From NCBI GenBank assembly GCA_023248175.1, contig JAHFFC010000023.1:1-9944 (forward strand): a DNA stretch of 9,944 bases. The letters are read 5' to 3'. Both the position numbers and the translations under genes were made by a program. The notes under the pieces were generated by a model. The model saw only the letters and a program-made list of their open reading frames with translations, did not search any database and was not told the DNA's origin. The DNA comes from Candidatus Omnitrophota bacterium (GTDB lineage: Bacteria; Omnitrophota; Gorgyraeia; JACOVV01). Of the stretch, positions 6,065-9,944 are shown in pieces. The first letter of the stretch is position 1. Each line of letters opens with the position of its first letter.

Positions 6065-6774
6065 GACACTCCTCTCTCGAAATTCCGCACTTCTCTTTGC
6101 TTCTTATATAATAAGTCTGGTCGCCTCTTTTTCGTTCTTGCCAGTGCCTGTTTCCGACGCCATTGTTCTATTGTCTTGTGATTCCCAGAGAGAAGAATTT
6201 TAGGAACCTTCATTCCTCTAAAATTATAGGGTCTTGTATATTGCGGATACTCTAATAAACCATTATGAAAGGATTCCCATTGCGCGGAATCCTCATCTCC
6301 TAGCACACCGGGGATCAAACGAACGACAGCATCAATAATCACCATGGCCGGGAGCTCACCGCAGGTCAAGATATAATCCCCGATCGAAACCTCTTCGTCC
6401 GCCAGCTCTTTAACCCGTTCGTCAATTCCTTCGTAATGCCCACAGATAAAAACTAAATGTTCCTGCTTTGACAGTTTCCTGGCGGAACCGTTATCAAACT
6501 TCTTTCCCTGCGGCGTCATCAAGAGAACTTTTGTCTTTTTGCTGCGCCGTTTGAGGCTTTCCACCGCTTTAAAAACCGTCTCGGCCTTCAGGACCATTCC
6601 GGGGCCGCCGCCAAAAGGGCGGTCGTCCGCTTTGCGGTGTTTATCAGCGGTAAAATCCCTAAGGTCTACCACTGAAAACGAGACAATCTTTTTCGCCTGC
6701 GCCCGTTTCAGGATAGATTCTCCGAGCACCCCATCAAACATTCTGGGAAAGAGCGTGATGATGTCAATGTGCAT
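6061..6774 (-). CDS. trmD: tRNA (guanine-N1)-methyltransferase TrmD
   Basis: This 237-residue SPOUT methyltransferase makes m1G37 in tRNAs from S-adenosylmethionine, which prevents +1 frameshifting. The N-terminus [17 protein letters not shown] is typical. Further motifs are [12 protein letters not shown] (52-63), the knot segments MTPQGKKFD (86-94) and [12 protein letters not shown] (110-121), [14 protein letters not shown] (130-143), and [11 protein letters not shown] (172-182) followed by [14 protein letters not shown] (194-207). By my alignment the residue equivalent to E. coli Asp169 is Glu167 (WESF), a conservative change. I place the start at 6774, which gives the family N-terminus and length. 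An in-frame ATG at 6834 would add 20 residues, but these come from a mobile repeat. The repeat's 9-bp target duplication lies at -2 to -10 of this start, and no convincing Shine-Dalgarno sequence remains. The KH gene and rimM, usually between rpsP and trmD, are missing. Confidence 0.95.
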   Translation of the reverse strand: MHIDIITLFPRMFDGVLGESILKRAQAKKIVSFSVVDLRDFTADKHRKADDRPFGGGPGMVLKAETVFKAVESLKRRSKKTKVLLMTPQGKKFDNGSARKLSKQEHLVFICGHYEGIDERVKELADEEVSIGDYILTCGELPAMVIIDAVVRLIPGVLGDEDSAQWESFHNGLLEYPQYTRPYNFRGMKVPKILLSGNHKTIEQWRRKQALARTKKRRPDLLYKKQREVRNFERGVS

Positions 6775-6775
6775 G

Positions 6776-6784
6776 GTTTCAGCG
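6776..6784. repeat. 9-bp target duplication, copy next to trmD
   Basis: GTTTCAGCG directly abuts the terminal inverted repeat at 6785 and is repeated exactly at 7000-7008 on the other side of the element. It occupies positions -2 to -10 of the trmD start codon. Confidence 0.75.
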
Positions 6785-6999
6785 CAGAAGTTCCCCATCA
6801 ACTGAAAATCTCTTACACCCCCCTTTTTCGCCAAAGGCGAATCCGCCCCTCTTCAGCCAAAAGCTGATCAGCCTCAGGCTGAGGCGGAAGAAAAGGGGGG
6901 TCAGGGGGGATTTGATTCTCTAAATCCCCCTTTTTCCCCCTTTTTCAAAGGGGGAGTTTTAGGGTTATCAATATCATCAGGCACCTTGGGGAATTTCTG
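6785..6999 (-). mobile_element. 215-bp MITE-like element, complete copy, between rpsP and trmD
   Basis: The ends are inverted repeats: CAGAAGTTCCCCA (6785-6797) and TGGGGAATTTCTG (6987-6999) match at 12 of 13 positions. An exact 9-bp direct repeat, GTTTCAGCG, abuts both ends (6776-6784 and 7000-7008), as expected for a target duplication. There is no transposase gene. The interior holds a second inverted pair, CCCCCCTTTT (6818-6827) and AAAAGGGGGG (6891-6900), a TTCGCC/GGCGAA hairpin (6827-6841), the palindrome GCTGATCAGC (6863-6872), and a 9-bp stem TCCCCCTTT/AAAGGGGGA (6935-6955). A second copy in opposite orientation starts at 9763. It was probably moved in trans by a transposase that makes 9-bp duplications; several IS families do so, and I cannot name which. 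It should be transcribed within the rpsP-trmD mRNA as a long structured leader. Confidence 0.8.
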
Positions 7000-7008
7000 G
7001 TTTCAGCG
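7000..7008. repeat. 9-bp target duplication, copy on the rpsP side
   Basis: GTTTCAGCG directly follows the terminal inverted repeat ending at 6999 and equals 6776-6784. It overlaps the first heptamer of the array that follows, which suggests the element inserted at the junction between the heptamer array and trmD. Confidence 0.75.
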
Positions 7009-7097
7009 TATAGCGTTCGGCGTACAGCATTCAGGACGATTCATAACTGACGTTTTAGTTTTTCTGTACGCTGGCCGCTGCACGCTGTACGCTGTCC
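7005..7097. repeat. inverted heptamer arrays around the 3' end of rpsP
   Basis: On the plus strand 7005-7032 reads as 7-bp units AGCGTAT, AGCGTTC, GGCGTAC, AGCATTC. At 7066-7093 the inverse type appears: GTACGCT, GGCCGCT, GCACGCT, GTACGCT. The two 31-nt arms match as inverted repeats at 24 of 31 positions around a spacer of about 29 nt that contains the rpsP stop codon (7055-7057). The right-hand array is coding and supplies the C-terminal tail of S16. In the mRNA the arms could fold into a long imperfect hairpin that sequesters the stop codon region in its loop. Confidence 0.65.
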
Positions 7098-7324
7098 TTT
7101 TTAAATAAGCTCCGCACCGTATCCGACACTTTAGCGCCGACACTGACCCAGTACTTCGCCCGTTCGGCGTTGACCTTGATCTGGGCCGGGTTAGGAGCCG
7201 GATCGTAAAAACCGATCTCTTCGATTACTTTCCCATCCCGGGGGACCCGCTCATCGCAGACAACAATCCGAAAACAAATGTCCTTTTTGGTACCAAACCG
7301 CTTCAAACGTATTGCAACTGCCAT
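7055..7324 (-). CDS. rpsP: 30S ribosomal protein S16
   Basis: This 89-residue protein is S16, a small-subunit protein needed for 30S assembly. The N-terminus MAVAIRLKRFGTKKD, the strand FRIVVCDERVPRDGK (18-32), IEEIGFYDP (35-43) and the ERAKYWVSVGAKVSDTVRSL segment (54-73) are family signatures. The normal core ends near Lys76. Residues 77-89 (DSVQRAAASVQKN) are encoded by a heptamer repeat array, so this tail is repeat-derived rather than family-derived; total length stays within the usual 75-95 range. The ATG at 7324 has a good ribosome binding site (AAGGAAGGAG, 8 nt upstream). It is the first gene of the rpsP-trmD-rplS-rnhB-yraN run, separated from trmD by 280 nt that contain only repeats. 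Confidence 0.95.
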   Translation of the reverse strand: MAVAIRLKRFGTKKDICFRIVVCDERVPRDGKVIEEIGFYDPAPNPAQIKVNAERAKYWVSVGAKVSDTVRSLFKKDSVQRAAASVQKN

Positions 7325-7330
7325 AGTTTT

Positions 7331-7342
7331 TGCTCCTTCCTT
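7331..7342 (-). promoter_or_regulatory. ribosome binding site of rpsP
   Basis: On the minus strand AAGGAAGGAG lies about 8 nt before the ATG at 7324. It follows directly after the T-run of the hairpin at 7343-7384, so folding of that hairpin could influence access to it. Confidence 0.6.
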
Positions 7343-7384
7343 AAAAAACCCAGCTAGGGCGCAAGAAAAACTAGCGTAGTTGGG
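7343..7384 (-). terminator. hairpin with T-run between murA and rpsP (terminator or attenuator)
   Basis: On the minus strand an imperfect stem (CCCAACTA paired with TAGCTGGG, 7377-7384 with 7349-7356; an inner alternative pairs GCTAG with CTAGC) is followed by six T residues (7343-7348). It lies 25 nt after the murA stop, which fits an intrinsic terminator. But rpsP begins only 19 nt later and shows no separate promoter in that space, so the hairpin may act as a partial terminator or leader attenuator that sets ribosomal-protein expression. Confidence 0.45.
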
Positions 7385-7408
7385 AAGCCGTTGTTTTTCC
7401 CATGAGTC

Positions 7409-8731
7409 CTAGCCAACTTTCACTTCCATTGGCTCTCTATTTTCAACTGGCTTCTTTTTATCCGACTCTCGCCAAATCCTTGCTCCCAGCCGAGTCAGTT
7501 TTTCTTCCAAACGCTCATAGCCTCGGTCAAGATGATAGACTCTTGAAATCATCGTGCGACCTTCTGCTACTAAACCGGCCAAAACCAAAGCGGCACTGGC
7601 TCGTAAATCTGAAGCCATCACTTGGGCTCCTGTCAACTGCGGAACTCCCTTAATAATCACTCTCCCATGATCCGGAATCACCTGCGCCCCCATTCTGGCA
7701 AGCTCGGATACATGGATGAACCGATCCGGATAAATTTTTTCGGTCACAACGCTAACTCCCTCAGTTACTGCTAACAGCGCCGTAATCTGCGCTTGCATAT
7801 CCGTGGGGAAACCTGGATATGGGAACGCTGTCACATCCACCGATCGAAGCGTCTGGTCCGGATCCGCTTTCACGTAGATTCCGTCGTGACGATCTTCAAC
7901 GGTCACTCCAATCTCCCGGAGTTTCTCCGCCACCGCTGTTACGTGTCCCCAGTAAGCATCCTTGATCAAAACCTCGCCGCGGGTAATGGCCGCCGCGATC
8001 ATATAGGTCCCGGTCTCGATCCGGTCAGGGATAATAGTGTGCCTTGCCCCGTGAAGGCGGTTGACTCCGCGTATTTTGATGAGCGGTGTTCCCTGTCCCT
8101 CGACATTGGCTCCCATCCGGACAAGAAAATTCGCCAAGTCAGCCACTTCCGGTTCGCACGCGGCATTTTCAATGATCGTTTCTCCCTCGGCTAACACCGC
8201 CGCCATGATGACGTTAGCCGTCGCCAGAACCGAAGAACCAAAAGCCCCCCCCAAATGAATTTTGGTCCCTCTTAATCTTTTTCCCGGAGGAACCTTTGCT
8301 TCGATATAACCGTGGACAATTTCAATCTCCGCTCCGAGCGCCTTTAATCCCTTAATATGCAAATCAATCGGTCTCGGACCGATGACGCACCCGCCGGGAA
8401 GTGAAACTTTTGCCTGTCCCAGTTTCGCCAGCAGAGGGCCCAGCACGCAAATGCCTGCCCTCATCTGGCTGACTAATTCGTACGGCGCCAGCGGAACAAG
8501 CGATTTGGCCTCCACCTTCAGAAGAGACTTTTCCTGTTCCGCTTCAACTCCAAGAGCTCTTAACAGTTTGATCATGGTGTTCACGTCGGCCAAATCAGGA
8601 ACACCATCAATCACGGACGATTCATCCGCCAGGAGTGTCGCGGCTAAAATCGGCAATGTGGAATTCTTCGCTCCGCTGATTTCCACCTCGCCGATGAGCC
8701 TCTTTCCTCCTTCAATAACAAGACGATCCAT
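7409..8731 (-). CDS. murA: UDP-N-acetylglucosamine 1-carboxyvinyltransferase MurA
   Basis: This 440-residue enzyme transfers enolpyruvate from PEP to UDP-GlcNAc, the first committed step of peptidoglycan synthesis, in the cytoplasm. Key residues fall at E. coli-like positions: Lys22 (GAKNS), Arg91 (MRAG), the catalytic Cys115 in LPGGCVIGPRPIDLH, and Asp311 in FPTDMQAQ. Cys115 is the form that fosfomycin alkylates. The DLRASAALVLAGLVAEG segment (375-391) and HLDRGYERLEEKL (400-412) complete the family pattern. GGAFGSSVLATANVIMAA (161-178) and ACEPEVADLANFL (191-203) resemble the PVC-side versions I remember. A hydrophilic tail of about 18 residues follows the usual end. It starts 12 nt after prmC, with GGGGAG 4 nt before the ATG, and is co-transcribed with it. 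Confidence 0.96.
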   Translation of the reverse strand: MDRLVIEGGKRLIGEVEISGAKNSTLPILAATLLADESSVIDGVPDLADVNTMIKLLRALGVEAEQEKSLLKVEAKSLVPLAPYELVSQMRAGICVLGPLLAKLGQAKVSLPGGCVIGPRPIDLHIKGLKALGAEIEIVHGYIEAKVPPGKRLRGTKIHLGGAFGSSVLATANVIMAAVLAEGETIIENAACEPEVADLANFLVRMGANVEGQGTPLIKIRGVNRLHGARHTIIPDRIETGTYMIAAAITRGEVLIKDAYWGHVTAVAEKLREIGVTVEDRHDGIYVKADPDQTLRSVDVTAFPYPGFPTDMQAQITALLAVTEGVSVVTEKIYPDRFIHVSELARMGAQVIPDHGRVIIKGVPQLTGAQVMASDLRASAALVLAGLVAEGRTMISRVYHLDRGYERLEEKLTRLGARIWRESDKKKPVENREPMEVKVG

Positions 8732-8743
8732 TCACTCCCCGCT

Positions 8744-9607
8744 CTATTTTCTTGCCCAAAACACTCGCTCAATACCCCTTAAATCTCTAGCCGTACCATA
8801 CTGTCTCCATCCCTCGGCTTGGGCCATCTGTCTCACCTGAGTCGCTTGCCCTTCTCCCATTTCAAAAATCAAATAACCGTTTTCTTTGAGAATTCTTTTT
8901 GCTTCTTTCAAAAGAATTCGAATCCAATCCAATCCATCCACTCCGCCGTCAAGAGCCTGACGGGGTTCCATCTGCACTTCTAAATCCAATCGCGGAATTT
9001 CATCCGATGGAATATAAGGAGGATTGGCGACAATTCCATCCACACGATCACTGGATCGGTTTAGGAACTGACTCCAATCCTCCTGAATAAACTCAATCCG
9101 ATTTTCTACACCATGGCGGCGGGCGTTTTCTTTTGCCGCTGTGAGAGCTACGGGTGAAATTTCAATGGCGCTTATTCTACAATAAGATAGAAGTTTTGTC
9201 AACGCAATCGCAACATTGCCGCTGCCGGTACCTAGATCCAAGAAATGTAGAGGCGTATGGCGATATGCCCCTACCCTATCCTCAAATGAATCAACAGTTT
9301 GCTGAATTAATATCTCCGTTTCAGGCCGCGGGATAAAAACGCCCGGACCAACCTTGAACTGCCAAGACAAAAAATGGCTCTCCCCAAGAAGGTACTGCAG
9401 GGGGATTCTCTTGGCTCTTTGGCTGATCAATTGTTCAAAAACCTGACGATCCAAACGATCCGATAACTCCTCCTGCAGATACAAATCAATCCGTTGGCAT
9501 CCCAGCAGGTGCATTAAAATCTGTTCGACCTCTGAGCGAGTATTTTTATTCCCTCTTTGTTCCAGAACTTCAATCCCCCATGAAATAGCTTGATGTAGAG
9601 AATTCAT
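8744..9607 (-). CDS. prmC: release factor glutamine methyltransferase PrmC
   Basis: This 287-residue SAM-dependent enzyme methylates the glutamine of the GGQ motif in release factors RF1 and RF2. It has the N-terminal helical RF-binding domain (about 1-85), GVFIPRPETEILI (89-101), SAM motif I FLDLGTGSGNVAIAL (122-136), and the catalytic VANPPYIP (193-200, NPPY at 195-198). The C-terminal part ends with the usual DLRGIERVF. Residues 112-120 (VGAYRHTPL), just before motif I, are encoded by a 28-bp palindrome; E. coli PrmC has a shorter turn here, so this is an inserted loop. No signal of lost function is visible. murA follows 12 nt downstream. prfA, often just upstream, is not within the remaining 337 nt. 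The ribosome binding site is weak (AAAGA). Confidence 0.94.
   Translation of the reverse strand: MNSLHQAISWGIEVLEQRGNKNTRSEVEQILMHLLGCQRIDLYLQEELSDRLDRQVFEQLISQRAKRIPLQYLLGESHFLSWQFKVGPGVFIPRPETEILIQQTVDSFEDRVGAYRHTPLHFLDLGTGSGNVAIALTKLLSYCRISAIEISPVALTAAKENARRHGVENRIEFIQEDWSQFLNRSSDRVDGIVANPPYIPSDEIPRLDLEVQMEPRQALDGGVDGLDWIRILLKEAKRILKENGYLIFEMGEGQATQVRQMAQAEGWRQYGTARDLRGIERVFWARK
9247..9274. repeat. 28-bp palindromic element inside prmC
   Basis: GTAGAGGCGTAT (9247-9258) and ATATGCCCCTAC (9263-9274) are 12-nt inverted arms with 10 matches around a GGCG centre. On the coding strand the element starts exactly at a codon boundary and reads VGAYRHTPL plus one base, the same phase as the element in the TPR gene. 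Shared sequence is GTAG.GGCG at one end and GCCCCTAC at the other. It precedes SAM motif I by one residue. Confidence 0.8.
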
Positions 9608-9762
9608 ACCAAATCTTTTTCTGGTTCACGACGGAATTTTGAAATAGCGGATAACGTATACTTTCTGTTGTTGTTATAAAAAACTAATTAGGGAAGCATC
9701 ATCCGATGGATATGGATTATCTCACGCAATTGGTTAGGAGTTCAAGGAATGAATGGGGGCTT
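9608..9762. other. gap upstream of prmC, no supported gene
   Basis: This AT-rich stretch should hold the promoter and leader for prmC-murA on the minus strand. Weak -10-like hexamers (TATACG, TATAAC) are present but no matching -35 is convincing. A plus-strand frame from ATG 9706 begins MDMDYLTQLVRSSRNEW but runs into the mobile repeat and stops at 9869, so I do not call it a gene. No C-terminus of prfA is recognisable on the minus strand. Confidence 0.5.
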
Positions 9763-9944
9763 CAGAAATTCCCCAAGTTGACTGATGACGTTGATAATCT
9801 TAAAACTCCCCCTTTGAAAAAGGGGGAAAAAGGGGGATTTAGAGAATTTAGAGAATCAAATCCCCCCTGACCCCCCTTTTCTTCCGCCTCAGCCTGAGGC
9901 TGATCAGCTTTTGGCTGAAGAGGGGCGGATTCGCCTTTGGCGAA
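9763..9944 (+). mobile_element. second copy of the MITE-like element, cut by the window edge
   Basis: The sequence begins with the terminal inverted repeat CAGAAATTCCCCA (9763-9775) and matches the reverse complement of 6827-6999 throughout, with 6 substitutions and one 9-bp tandem duplication of TTTAGAGAA (9838-9855). All six substitutions fall near the outer end (about 9778-9799); the inner 130 or so bases are identical apart from the duplication. The 9-bp stem TCCCCCTTT/AAAGGGGGA (9807-9827) is preserved. About 42 bp of the element should lie beyond the window. The preceding 9 bases, TGGGGGCTT (9754-9762), would be its target duplication. Confidence 0.8.

Noticed and set aside
5660..6181. 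173-codon plus-strand open frame opposite rplS and the end of trmD
   Set aside because: Lies opposite two clear housekeeping genes and has no family features; a shadow frame.
6061..6774. TrmD inactivation through Glu167 in place of Asp169
   Set aside because: The change is conservative, my alignment is by eye, and I believe Glu occurs here in other bacterial TrmD proteins; all other motifs are intact.
6775..6834. Longer trmD beginning at ATG 6834
   Set aside because: The extra 20 residues come from the MITE and duplication; the family N-terminus starts at MHIDIITLF (6774). Kept as a finding, not as the called start.
6891..6955. G-quadruplex regulator
   Set aside because: G and C tracts are explained by inverted arms of the repeat that would pair with each other; no separate evidence for a quadruplex.
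8382..8840. 152-codon plus-strand open frame
   Set aside because: Antisense to murA and prmC; low-complexity composition typical of a shadow frame.
9706..9869. Plus-strand frame of 54 codons starting MDMDYLTQL
   Set aside because: More than half of it lies in the mobile repeat and it stops inside the element; no family recognised and no ribosome binding site.

Overview
The window is bacterial chromosome, probably from an uncultured lineage. It carries the housekeeping block prmC-murA-rpsP-trmD-rplS-rnhB-yraN on the minus strand, the first 19 codons of a divergent mutL at the left edge, and a three-gene plus-strand operon of the cell-surface sugar type. MurA has features I associate with the Planctomycetes/Omnitrophota side of the tree (the ACEPEVADLANFL and PDRIETGTYMIAAAITRG stretches), so an Omnitrophota-like bacterium is a fair but unproven guess. 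By eye the plus-strand operon is more AT-rich (about 42% GC in a sampled line) than the housekeeping block (about 52% in a sampled line), so it may have a different history.

Layout. 1-57: start of mutL (minus). 58-158: divergent promoter region. 159-3058: WbqC-like protein, DegT/DnrJ/EryC1/StrS aminotransferase and radical SAM/SPASM protein (plus). 3059-3477: a gene-poor gap with a heptamer array, a small conserved hypothetical gene (minus, 3149-3346) and a possible 100-bp inverted-repeat element. 3478-4503: TPR protein and MIP18/DUF59 protein (minus). 4618-8731: yraN, rnhB, rplS, trmD, rpsP and murA (minus; the operon reads right to left). 8744-9607: prmC. 9608-9944: no convincing gene, and a second copy of a mobile repeat that runs off the edge.

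The genes combine ordinary housekeeping with surface chemistry. PrmC methylates release factors, S16 and L19 are ribosomal proteins, TrmD makes m1G37 in tRNA, MurA starts peptidoglycan synthesis and RNase HII removes ribonucleotides from DNA. The KH-domain gene and rimM, which usually sit between rpsP and trmD, are absent here.

The striking part is small repeats that have invaded genes and gene borders. (1) A 215-bp MITE-like element at 6785-6999 has 13-bp terminal inverted repeats (12/13 match) and an exact 9-bp target duplication, and it sits directly against the trmD start codon. A second, inverted copy begins at 9763. (2) A 28-bp palindrome of the type GTAGRGGC...GCCCCTAC lies inside two unrelated coding sequences (TPR protein and prmC) in the same reading phase, adding a VGA....PL-type peptide to each protein. 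(3) Degenerate 7-bp repeat arrays with inverted arms lie at the 3' ends of rpsP and of the radical SAM gene; in rpsP the array encodes the C-terminal tail. (4) A hairpin repeat supplies the last codons and stop of rnhB and probably the leader of yraN. Together these resemble a protein-invading palindromic-element system, comparable in principle to the Rickettsia palindromic elements.
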